From Fusarium oxysporum f. sp. lycopersici 4287 (taxonomy: Eukaryota; Ascomycota; Sordariomycetes; Hypocreales; Nectriaceae), in contig NC_030990.1 of assembly GCF_000149955.1 (NCBI RefSeq), forward strand, positions 3,771,482 to 3,835,481: DNA of 64,000 nt. The letters are read 5' to 3'. The position numbers and the translations under genes are program-made. Numbering within the stretch: position 1 is the stretch's first letter; every line of letters starts with the position of its first letter. A model generated the notes under the pieces. The model was not told the origin of the DNA, made no database searches, and saw only the letters and a list, made by a program, of their open reading frames with translations. This document shows positions 13,689 to 24,331 of this stretch, one piece after another.

Positions 13689-14642
13689 ATGCCTTACAAT
13701 TACACCATCAGGCCCGAAGATGCCTTCGGCTCCGATTCGCCCTGTAACTTGGATACTTGCCCTGTTGAGTGGAGTATCTACAGCTACCGACCTTCTCTTG
13801 CTGCCAACATTGTCTTCGTCGTTCTCTTCAGTCTCATTGGTCTTGTCCACGCATATCTTGGCTTCCGATGGAAGAGTTGGGGTTTCATGACTGGTATGCT
13901 TCTTGGCTGCATCTCTGAGATTGTTGGCTATGTCGGTCGTATCATGATGTGGTACAACCCCTTCTCCTTCAACGCTTTCATGATCCAGATTGGTAAGTCT
14001 CAATGCTTTTTATTCAACCTAACAATCACAATCTGACAGTTTGTTTCAGTCTGCCTCACGATCGCTCCCGTCTTCTATACCGCTTCCATCTATGTCACCC
14101 TCTCCAAGACAATCAACTTCTTCGGCCCCGAGCTCTCTCGCTTCAAGCCCGCATTGTTCTACTGGGTCTTCATCCCCTTCGATATCGTCTGCCTCATCCT
14201 CCAGGCTGCTGGTGGTGCCATGTCTACCGAGTCTGATAGCAATGTTGGTGTTGATGTCTCTATGGCCGGTCTTGTCCTCCAGGTTGTCGTCCTGGTCGTC
14301 TTCATCGCCGCCTTCTCTGATTACATGATTCGATACTGGCGATCTGGTCATGCCAAGGCTTTCGGCTGGCGTGAGACTGCCTTCTTTGCTGGTCTCTCTA
14401 CTGCCATCATCCTTGTCCTCACTCGATGCATCTATCGTGTTGCTGAGCTCCGTGAGGGTTATGATGGTGATCTGATCAAGCACGAGGTCCCCTTCATCAT
14501 CCTTGAGGGCATTGTCATCGTTCTTGCTGCTGTGGCTCTCTGCTTCGGTCACCCTGGTCTTGTCTTCAACAAGCCTCAAGTCACCACTTCTGTCTCTCAG
14601 GTTGAGAAGGGTGTTGTTTCCGGCTCTGAAAGCAACAACTAA
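13689..14642 (+). CDS. RTA1-like seven-transmembrane protein
   Basis: Two exons, 13689-13992 and 14050-14642, give about 298 residues. The 57-base intron has a GTAAGT donor, and the second of two possible acceptors (TTTCAG at 14049) is required to keep the frame. The protein has seven hydrophobic segments. Characteristic RTA1 features include the second-helix region GMLLGCISEIVGYVGRI, the segment VCLTIAPVFYTASIYV and the region around DIVCLILQAAGGAMS. The family (RTA1, RSB1) consists of fungal plasma-membrane proteins linked to 7-aminocholesterol resistance and sphingoid long-chain-base export. The N terminus has two cysteines (CNLDTC), as in many filamentous-fungal members. A specific substrate cannot be assigned. 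Codon usage is strongly C-ending, suggesting good expression. Confidence 0.9.
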
Positions 14643-15473
14643 GCGTTCAGTCACTCGTATCTCAAAAATCTGGGGCTTCTGGTCCAGGACCTTTGAAGAT
14701 GTTTTCTTTTGTTAAGCGGATAGCGATGTGGTTGTCACTTTGATTTTGATTCCCCCTTGTTTGCGTTTGGGCTTGATAGAATTGGGATATTGGATACCTT
14801 GTAGCTCTGGCGATATGAGGACTTGCTACCGAGCTTTAGATGAGTTGTTGAACGATTTCAGAATGGGATAGATGGACTGCATATGCCATATGATTAGAAA
14901 ATTTGGAATAGAAATACCTTGAACAATCTTTTGTTTTCCATCTGTCCGCAACCCAGGAAATGAATAAGAGCAGCTCTATGTCTCATTCCTTCTCGATGAT
15001 ATATCTTGATTGGCTGACTGAAAGTGCAACTTCTGGTGAATTGTCAACCAATTGGCTTTGATGCCACGAGCCAGGATAGCGAATGACAATGGTACATGTT
15101 GGACACACAGCGCAGCCTGCATTGAGATTGACCAATGACGGTGGGCTACAGTTACCTATCAGGCTGAGCAGACTTACACATTTTCTTATATATCTTGAAT
15201 AAGAACATCAAATCAAATCTAGTATCATGACAATGACTTTGATATCTTCGTGCTTCATTCAGTTCCGCGATAGGAAGCTTGCTATGGATGATAAGATAAG
15301 CCCCACTACTAACGGCATCAGGTGCGGATTGAATGCAGATGACGACCAACCAAACCAAACACCACATGACCCAACCTAACCCATGTACAAAGGACGTCGT
15401 TGATCTCTCAACTTATTTAACTTTGCCTTAATTAGTCACCGCTTTCTCGACTCTTTCACCATCTCTTCAACAG
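14643..15473. other. Intergenic, no gene seen
   Basis: This 0.8 kb gap lies between the RTA1-like gene and the aminopeptidase gene. No coding sequence is evident. The right end (about 15410-15473) is T/C-rich and is probably the aminopeptidase leader. Confidence 0.5.
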
Positions 15474-17114
15474 ATGCTCGCTCTCTTTCGCGTCTCTTCA
15501 CGTCGAGCATCGCCTTTCAGAACCTCAATTGATACTACCCCGCGTCTATTCCCAGCTTCATTCTCGACTTCTTCGTCCATCATGGCACCTCCTCAAGAAG
15601 CTCTCGACTTTATTGAGTTCGTCAATGAGTCGCCAACCCGTTGGTCACCTCAATTCCACCATAACCCTAATACCTGCTAACACACTACAGCTTATCATGC
15701 CGTTCAGTCTGCCTCGGCTCGCTTCGAAAAGGCCGGTTTCAAGCTTATCCGTGAGCGCGACTCTTGGGCTTCGACCCTCCGACCTGGCGGTAAATACTAC
15801 CTCACCCGCAATGCTTCGACTATCGTAGCCTTCACCATCGGTCGAAAGTGGCGCCCTGGAAACCCTGTCGCCATCATTGGAGCCCATACCGACTCTCCCT
15901 GCCTTCGACTGAAGCCCGTATCCAAGAAGACCAATGTCGGCTACCTCCAGATCGGCGTTGAGACATATGGTGGTGGTATCTGGACCTCGTGGTTCGATCG
16001 CGACTTGAGTATTGCCGGCCGTGTCCTGGTCAAGGAGGGCGACAACTTTGTTTCAAAGCTCATCAAGGTCGACAAGCCCTTGATCAGAATCCCAACTCTC
16101 GCCATTCACCTTCACCGACAGACCAACTTCGACCCCAACAAGGAGACCGAGCTTTTCCCCATTGCAGGACTTGTTGCAGCTGAGCTGAACAAGGGAACAA
16201 AGGATGAGAAGCCCGAGGAGAAGAAGGATGACAATGAGGAGGATGAGGAGTTCAGGCCTCTGAAGGTCATGACTGAGAGACACCACCCTCAGGTCCTTGA
16301 CGTTATTGCAGCTGAGGCAGGAGTCGAGGTTTCTGCGATTATAGACTTTGAGCTGATTCTCTACGATACTCAAAAGTCATGCATTGGTGGCCTTAACGAC
16401 GAGTTTATCTTTTCTCCTCGTCTCGATAACCTTGGCATGACATACTGCTCTGTAGAGGGACTTATTGAGTCCGTCAAGGATGAGTCCTCGCTTGAGGAAG
16501 ATAGCACCATCCGGTTGACCGTGTGCTTTGATCACGAAGAGATTGGCTCGACCTCGGCACAGGGTGCCAACTCCAACCTGCTGCCATCGGTCATCCGCCG
16601 TCTGTCTGTTCTTCCTGGAAAGGACACTGCCAGTGAAGGTAGCTATGAGGCTGTTCACCACGATAACGAGGAGGCTACAGCATACGAGCAGACTCTATCA
16701 CGATCTTTCCTCGTATCTGCTGATATGGCCCACTCTGTGCATCCCAACTATGCTGGCAAATACGAGTCTTCGCATCAGCCAGCCATGAACGGCGGAACTG
16801 TTATCAAGATCAACGCCAACCAGCGATACGCTACCAACTCCCCAGGAATAGTGCTCCTTCAGGAGTGTGCTCGTACAGCTGGCGTTCCTCTTCAGCTCTT
16901 TGTCGTCCGCAACGATTCGCCCTGCGGTAGCACCATCGGACCCGGCCTCGCTGCCGCTCTTGGTATGAGGACTCTGGACCTCGGTAATCCGCAGCTCAGC
17001 ATGCACAGCATTCGTGAGACGGGAGGTACTGCCGATGTCGCTTACGGTATTAAGCTGTTCAAGGGATTCTTTGAGAACTATGGATCCCTGGAGCCCAAGA
17101 TTCTCATCGATTAA
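15474..17114 (+). CDS. M18 aspartyl aminopeptidase (DNPEP/Ape4 type)
   Basis: Two exons, 15474-15639 and 15691-17114, give about 529 residues. The intron has an unusual GTTGGT donor but a good TGCTAAC branch site, and the join restores the family motif SPTPYHAV. M18 metallopeptidase hallmarks are present: GAHTDSP near residue 118 (zinc ligand His), WFDRDLSIAGRV, CFDHEEIGS near 333, SADMAHSVHPNY near 397 and a C-terminal ETGGTADV. An acidic Lys/Glu/Asp-rich insert lies around residues 205-220. The enzyme is expected to remove N-terminal Asp/Glu from peptides. The first 36 residues are rich in Arg and Ser with no acidic residue before an Asp near position 20, resembling a mitochondrial presequence. 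A second in-frame ATG at 15582 (M37) would give the cytosolic form usual for this family. Confidence 0.93.
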
Positions 17115-17593
17115 GCATTAGAAGTGGAGCATCATATGACGTCGGGTGTCATTGGAGTTGGGTGTAGAAGCGAGGAGTGGATGAATGAATGAATACAGGG
17201 CAGCATTACAGCCAAGAGTTGGACGTAGTCTCACTTGTATATATCTTGTTAGATGAATGAGCAATGTCACTTTATCATTAAAACTGGGCTCAGGTATGTC
17301 CTTGTGAATGAACATATCCAGACATTGCAACCCCAGTCCGTGCAATGCAACTCCTCTCTAACGCCTTTGGATATCTCTGATGAATCTTATCCAGATGAGA
17401 ACACACTTATGTCTCATTACCGCCCATGATCGTTAAATCAAATAATGCTTTCCAAGCAAATGCCTTTCCATCGTACATATCTCGCTTCACATGCCCGCCA
17501 TGCCCCGCTCATAAAAGTAAGAAAGCCATCAAGAACTCCCCAACACCATCCCATCTTCTCCCCCCCCTTTTTTTTTTATATCCCGATATCTCA
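17115..17593. other. Convergent 3' intergenic region
   Basis: This short region lies between the 3' ends of the plus-strand aminopeptidase and the minus-strand Whi5-like gene. It includes a C8T10 homopolymer junction at 17560-17577. No gene is seen; it should contain both transcripts' 3' ends. Confidence 0.5.
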
Positions 17594-18352
17594 TCAACTT
17601 TGCTCCTCGTCTTCCTCCTCCATGATCTCTGTCTGCTGTGAATCTATCGAGTCTCTTCGCGATCTTGTCTCTGTCTCTTCCTCTTGGTTGGACACGCTGG
17701 CGGACTCGGGGCTTTGTACGCGGACGACGCGTGGTGACTCGCGGGGTAATGGTCGTTGTTGTAGTTCGGAGAGGGGCACGGTTGTTTGGCCTGTGCGGAC
17801 TTTGTAGTTTGCGAGGGATAGACGGAGACGAAGTGTTTCTGCTCTCTGTACGATATTAGCATACATATATATATGTAAGTGGGGAGGGTGTAAATAACTG
17901 ACTTGTCTTATTTGTTGGCGTGTAAGTGTTGTAGTCTGCTGTGTGGGTTGTACCGTTGTAGGAACCGCAGCCGCATCATGTTCGGTTGCAGCAGTAGCCC
18001 ATGAATTATCGTTGGCAGATGTGTCGAAGACAGAGCTAGCATCAGGACTGGCACTCCTCTCAGACGCGTCCTATACAATCAATGTTAGTTACAAGTTCAT
18101 TTCCCATATTGATATCTTGTAAGTAATAGAGCATACCTCATCACGTCCCAGACACGCCTTCTTAGCAGCAGGCGCGCTGCCCTCAATATCAAGCAACCTC
18201 TTCCTCCCCTCGATAGCCATCTTTACAGGACTATGACCCAATGCAGGCTTGAATAAGTTCTTTGGTGCAGCAAGCGCGTTAGAATCCAAGGGAGCGAGGG
18301 CGCGTCGCTTCGTAGGTGATGATGTAGAGGATGATGTAGCTGATTGCTCCAT
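17594..18352 (-). CDS. Whi5/Nrm1-like G1/S transcription repressor candidate
   Basis: Three exons on the minus strand, 18352-18137, 18070-17903 and 17845-17594, give about 211 residues. All junctions are phase 0 (donors GTATGC and GTCAGT). I chose the ATG at 18352; the frame upstream of it has only a GTG. The C-terminal exon carries the sequence LRLRLSLANYKVRTGQ, which resembles the GTB motif of the Whi5 family (Pfam PF08528), the short segment by which yeast Whi5 and Nrm1 bind SBF/MBF. The N terminus has two full CDK consensus sites (SPTK and SPVK) and basic clusters. The rest is low complexity, ending in an acidic Glu tract. In yeasts such proteins repress G1/S transcription and are removed by CDK phosphorylation. 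The short match makes the assignment moderate rather than certain. Confidence 0.65.
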
Positions 18353-19712
18353 TGCAAGCTGAAGCACTCTTTATGTATGCACGAGAGAGAGGGGGAAGTG
18401 AAAGTATAAACAAAATAGAGCTTAAAGTTTGTATGCTTTAATCGCGTGTCGAGGCGTGTTAGTGGGAGGACGTTGAGATGGGAAATGGTAAAGTAGAGTA
18501 AAGTAGAGTGGTGGTTTTGTTAAAGGGACGCGGACGATAAGATAAGGCGGGGTGGCTTTTTTGGATTGGAGAAAACGGAAAATGGTCAAGTTACTAAGGA
18601 TGGAGGATGGTTTGGTGTTAATGGCGTCGTTCCTGGTCAACGAAACACGACAACAATAAATATTATGCAAGGAGATCAACACTTTGAAACAGACTATTGT
18701 TCTTCAATTCTTAATATTCAATTATTGATGTCGATGTCTCGTTCTCCCTCAACACTACTGACACTCACTGATATCTCATCCCCCCCACTGGCAACAACCC
18801 CCAGAAGGCGTAACATTAAATTGATCGTCTAATTGACCTCACCTGTCACGTCCGTAACCCTAACCCAGCCTCTTACGCCCGACACGGTCGCGCTTTATAT
18901 CCCTGTCTCAAATCTCAGCCAACCTCGCCCATATTTACTCATTTCCTGAAACGGTCTAGCTGAGCTGACATAATCTTCCCCAGCCGTCAACACTGCAGAT
19001 TCGCGTGCCGTGTCGGAGGGTCCATCGTTCTATTCCAAAGACAGCCTAGCGTTTGTGCCTTCGGACACGGGAGGCGCGTGCCTTGTGGGGCATGATTCCC
19101 GTTGCGGCCCGGATGCAGGAACGGGTGTTGGCCGGACCTTAAGTCAATCTTGACCAACACAACACGGGCGAATACATGTGCGTATAGCACCTAGAAGGCA
19201 ACTGTCAAGTAGCAAAATGCTGGGTATCATTTGCTCAGAGTTCATGTTTATGAATCTCATAAGCCCTAGCCACTAATTCCGACTTTGCAAAAAAGAAGCA
19301 TCTGGTAGCTTCAACGAGAAAAACTAAGACAACCACAACGCGCTTCGAATAACATCATAAATCAAAGCATCATGCATTACAAACAAAGCCTCCTGCCAGT
19401 CAAACTCCTGTGTATCCTCTGCCAAATCACACCCTGCCTTTCGTCCTTGGTCCAGAACAAAGCGCCCTCCATCATGTTTTTAGCCCCGTCCACCTTTTAC
19501 TGCCGTCACCTGGCTTCGATCCGCATCCCTGAAGTGTTATCCAAACAAAATGCAATTAGCAAAAACTACCACGGGTCGTGGTGACAAAACAAAAACAAAA
19601 CATATCATGTGTGGGGTATCTCCCGGGCCTGGAAGCCTTAATTACTGGCCGATTTGTGGTGGCTAGGTAATCAATCCGTCTGTTGTATAATGCCGTTCAA
19701 CGGCTGCGATTA
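18353..19712 (-). promoter_or_regulatory. Upstream region of the Whi5-like gene
   Basis: This 1.36 kb lies between the Whi5-like start codon and the Med15 3' end. It contains several CGCG cores of the MBF/MCB type: TCGCGT at 18442-18447, ACGCGG near 18528, TCGCGC near 18880 and TCGCGT at 19001-19006. It also has a two-copy telomere-like TAACCC repeat at 18855-18866. The CGCG cores would fit a G1/S-regulated promoter, as known for NRM1-type genes in yeasts. No gene is evident in this stretch. Confidence 0.35.
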
Positions 19713-22700
19713 TTATGAGGTTGCCATATAGTAGTGTTGGCTAGTGTCGAATTGGAAAGGTTTCGAAAAGTCCATCTTCACATCATCCCAGTCCGGTTCT
19801 TGCAACGATGGCGGGTCGAACAACGCTGCGGGATCAATGCCCATTACACCACTCGCGTCCAAAGTGTTGGTCATGTTCAGAAGCAGATCGGTATCCATGT
19901 TATGCCAGTCCATATTAACGTCAATGGCTGCACCTTCTGGGAGATCGCTGTTGGGCTCGCTGCTGCCAGTATCCTTGACCGAGTCAGGTGTGTCTCTGGG
20001 CGTCAAATAGCTAAGAGCGTTGAGGTCATAGTAGGGGTTATCGTAAAATCCGTACCCGCGCTCGACTCCGAGGTTGTTCACCAGCATCTCCGTGTCGATA
20101 GTCGCATTGGCCCAAGGATCAACTGCAGTCGATTCAGCCGCCTTGATATCCGCCATCTTGGGAGTTGTACCAGCTTTGAGGCCGGTCTTGTCTTGGGGTC
20201 TGCCCATGCTGCTGGCCGATCGCTTCATACCGGCATCGGTAATAGACACAGGTGTTGCCGCCATAGTGACAGGTGTCTGGCCTTGCTTGGAGTTGGTCAA
20301 GCTCATTGCAGCAGCTTCAGTGCCTGGTTCCCGCTTGATTGTGCCATCGGGCTCGAGTCCAAGGGCCAAGGCCAGGTTCTCCTGAGCAAACTTGAGAGGA
20401 TCTTCTCGAGGCTTCGTGTGCTCCTCGTAGACATGTTGTTGAAGAGCTTGCTCAGTGCTATAACCAGTGGTTGAAAACTCGCACTCGGGTTCCTTGCAGA
20501 GAAAGACTGGCTTAGGTGGCAACTGTGTTTCGGACGTCCTTCGGAGCTCAGGGGATCCTTTCTTGCTAATTTTAGGCGAAGGCGTAGCGCCCTGGGGTGT
20601 CTGTCCAGTCTTTTGCTTCTTGCGTGCTGTCGGCAGCTGCAGGTTGAGCTCCTTTGACGGTGCGACATAAGTTGGGTTGCCATGAGGAGGCAACTGGAAG
20701 GGGGGCCGAGCGCTTGTAGGAGCTTCTGGGGCCCGTGAGCCCTTATTGCCTCCCTTGGGAGTAGTATTCTGAGGTTGAGAGTTCTGGCGACCGTTCTCGG
20801 CGTTGGCAGGAGCTGCTTGTCCTCCCGGAGGTTGCGTCGGCTGATCAGGTTGAGGTTGAGGTTGCTGCTGTTGAGAAAATGGCTGTTGTGGTTGGGCAGC
20901 CTGGGCATTCTGATTGTGGGGTGTGGCTTGTCTGTTAGGATTATTCAGGCCTCTGGCATACACGCTCGCCGCGAGATCCTTCGCCATGCTCTCCAGCATA
21001 TTTCGAGCCTGATCGATTTCCACAGCTCGCATCGTGAACACGCTTTTAGGCACAGACATCTTCTCGCCATCAGAGAACTGCTTGAGGATCCTCCATCGCT
21101 GTTTTGGGTTAGTGCATGCCATCCATGATACAACTAGACGTAGACTTACAGTTCGGAAGAACATCTTTGCTCTTTGGTCATCACGCGTGAGACCATACCA
21201 TCTGCTCAAACCACGGCCAATCTTACTCATATCAACCACAATTTTCTTGAGCTTGTCAGCTGTCTCCTGGTATTCCTGCTGTGACATCGGAATCTCAGGA
21301 TCGTTCTCTCGCACAGATTGCCGTTGCTCTTCTTGTCCTAGTGCCTTTAGACGCGCCAGTATCTCGTTTCCACCTTGAGGAGGCATCTGGCCTGCCTTGT
21401 TCATCTGTGCCCTCATCATCGCTTCGTATTTGGCTCGCTGCTCTGGTGTGAGCGCTGCAATTTGCTGAGGAGTCAACATTCTTGGGCCTTGGGCCTGCTG
21501 TGGCTGGTTGGGCTGTGACGCTGGTCTCGCGGGTGCTGCCTTTGCAGTTTCGGGTACGTCGATGGTATCGTCGTTGCTCGGGCGCTTGAGGTTCTTCGGG
21601 GCGGATGCTGGCGATGGGTTCGGAGGCTGTGCTCGGTTGTTGGCAGGCTGAGGGCGAGCATTTCGTGCTTGCTCTGGAGTCACGCTTGGTTGTTTCTGAG
21701 CCGCTTGTTGAGCAGCATTAGTCGGTCCCATGTTGTTGGCTCCTGGCATGTTCTGGGTTTGCGGTGCTTGGTTTGGCTGGGGTGGTTGTTGAAGCTGCAT
21801 TTGTGTCGGGGGAACACCCATCTGGTTCTGCATACCTGGCTGGCCTTGACTTGGATTGCGAGTTTGCACAACATGAGCCTGGGATTGTTGGTTTCGCATT
21901 TGCAGCGCCTGCTGGTTCGCCCAGGAACTCCTCTTCATCTGGAGAATCGCATTGCGCAATTGTTCTTCGGACGCTTGAGCGAACTGAGGTCGATTCCGAA
22001 GTGTCGCTATTTCGTGCGGAGAAACCTGCAGGATGTGTGCTGGTATGTTGAGAGGCATCTGTGGTCGTCCTGCTTGTAGGGGATTGGGTCCAGGTCCACC
22101 TGGCGCTTGCATGCCAGGGTTGGCATTGTTTTGTCCTGGCTGCTGCGGTTGTTGCTGTTGAGGTGAAAGCTGCTGTCCTGGCTGGCCCGGTTGCTGCTGT
22201 TGCATGATACTAGCGCGTCGCTGAAGGGCGAGTTGGAACTGCCTTTGCTGAACGGCTGCCAGTTGCGTCCGTAGTTGCTGAGGAATGTTGTTTTGCTGAA
22301 GCCAGATCTTGAGCTGTCCCCATTTCTTGACCTCTGGGGGAAGCTGAGCCTGGAGCTGGGTGAGGACTTGAGGAGGTAATTCCATAGAGTCCATCATAGC
22401 CAGCTGCTGGTTCGGGGCCAGCCGAGGCATCTGCATTTGCTGCGGGTTGCCATTCATAGGCACTCCATTTTGCGGCTGCTGCATGTTGACTGACATTTGT
22501 CCAGCACCGTTAGGGTTCATCTGGTTCATCTGGCTTGGAGGTCGGTTCGCCATTTGCCCTGGAGGAAGCTGTCCACCATTATTTAGGCCCATTTGCTCAT
22601 TGCGCTTTGACTGCCAACGCTGCATTACCTCATTCAACTTATCCGGAGTCAGACCGCTCACAATCTGACGTTGCTCTTGCGGTAGACTTGCCAGCATGTT

Positions 22701-24331
22701 CTGGAAAGTCTGGTTGTTAGGCCGCTGTGCTCCTTGGTTGAACCGCTGGTCCCCGAACTGAACACCGCCTTGTCCAGCAGCCTGATTCATGTTGCCAGGC
22801 CGAGAAACAGGTGTGTTAAGGGTGTTCATTGCAGGACTTTGGGAAGGCTGCATGTTGGCTGCCATTCCTGCCTGATTTTGCATCTGCTTCATCTGCTGTG
22901 CCTGCAATTGTGCCTGTGACTGCTGCGAGACTTGGTTCATCTTCATTTGCTGAAGATTCATGTTCTGCTGAGGCTGTTGCGGCGGTCGCTGGCCTTGATT
23001 GGGGCCTTGCTGGTTGGGTGCGTTCTGGCCCATCGGTTGGGGCGTCGCGTTTCGATTCGGTCCGGCGCTGGCAGGTACTACCATCTGACCGGCTTGCTGA
23101 GCCATCAAACCATTCATCTGCTGTTTCTCAATGCTATCCATGTTGGGTGCGAAAGAGTTATAATCGTTATTGCCTTGATTGCCATTCATCATGCCATGCT
23201 GCTGCTGCCCTTGTTGAGGGATCTGAGCCTGTTGCTGGCGAAGACCTTGCTGACTTGCCTGCTGCTGCATCATGGGTGCTTGATTGTTGTTGGGATTCTG
23301 TGCCATCCCTTGCGGCTGTTGGCCCTGTTGAATTCTGGCCATATTCGCTTTAAGAACTTGGAAGGCCTGGTTCTGATAAAACCACATCAAAGGATCTTTG
23401 CCCTGTGCAGTGAGTTCGTTCATCTGCGTGGGGGTTATCCTTTGAGAAAGTTGCATTCGGGTGTTTTGTTTCTGCTGATCCGAGGCAGTGTTAAACATCT
23501 TTTGTGCAAGCTCGCTAACCTTAACTCTGTCTTGTTGCGAAAGCCGTGCCATGTCAGATGGGAATGAAGTTTGTTGAGGTCGGTTCTGTCCTCCAGCCAT
23601 ACCTACCATCTGCTGGCCTGGGCCCATCCCACGACCAGCTTGGTTCGGCATGCCCATGTTCATTCCGGCATTCATCGGTAATTGTTGTTGTGCTTGGTTC
23701 ATCTGGCCACCTTGCATCGGGTGCTGCATAGACTGGAAGCCTTGCTGAGGGCCTTGGCCCATGCCGCGTCCCATCTGCATGTTCATCATCGCTTGGGCTT
23801 GTGCTTGTGCCTGCGCTTGAGCGCTGACATTGATACTATTCTGGAGTGTGGGTTCATTGGCCTGGCGTCTCTTAAAGAATTCCATGATCTTATTACCCAT
23901 CTCCTGATCGTAAGCTTCCTGTGATGGTTGTCAGCAGCGTGTCGGAAGGAGGGAGTTTAGGGTTCAGAAAACAGAAAATTAAAAGTTCGTACCTTTGTAG
24001 CAGATTTGTGAAATGCTTCACGCTCAAAGTTACAGCCCCATTCAGCCCCTTTCATGTAGTCCCCTCCGTTCATGGCCAGAGAAATGTTGGTTATCCTTTG
24101 ACAAGTCAGTAAGGTTCGTGACAGAGTTTAAGTAGAGCCATACAAGTTCATGGTCTTACCCATGCGATCAGAGATGGCTACATTGGCTTGCCAACATATG
24201 CCAGTGAATGGCTGTGTATGTTGGACAAGATTTTGGTACACTATCTGCTGCAGCTGATTGGGGGTCGGCTTGCGCATCGGTTGCTGTATCATCTGCCCGG
24301 CCCCAGCCATGTGCTGCATATTGGCCGCCAT
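19713..24331 (-). CDS. MED15: Mediator tail subunit Med15 (Gal11)
   Basis: Four exons on the minus strand, 24331-24144, 24095-23993, 23918-21150 and 21098-19713, encode about 1481 residues. The first three exons build an N-terminal KIX-type domain (residues about 15-110) with the markers ICWQANVAISDR, FEREAFHKSATKEAYDQEM and KIMEFFKRRQ. A very long Gln/Asn/Met/Pro-rich region follows, containing short ordered islands such as a second helical block near QVLTQLQAQLPPEVKKWGQL. The C-terminal third has the conserved stretch IPMSQQEYQETADKLKKIVVDMSKIGRG and a PxLP-rich acidic tail. Med15 is the Mediator tail subunit that contacts activators. The last intron (21149-21099, GTAAGT, branch CACTAAC, CAG) is 51 bases and stop-free, so the frame reads through it. 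The start is the first ATG in frame; a TTG lies upstream. Confidence 0.85.

Noticed and set aside
13327..13890. 187-codon plus-strand frame at the RTA1-like start
   Set aside because: It covers the pyrimidine-rich leader and the first exon in the wrong frame, with no domain.
14046..14654. Minus-strand 202-codon frame opposite the RTA1-like gene
   Set aside because: A shadow of C-ending codon bias; the plus strand encodes a clear seven-helix family.
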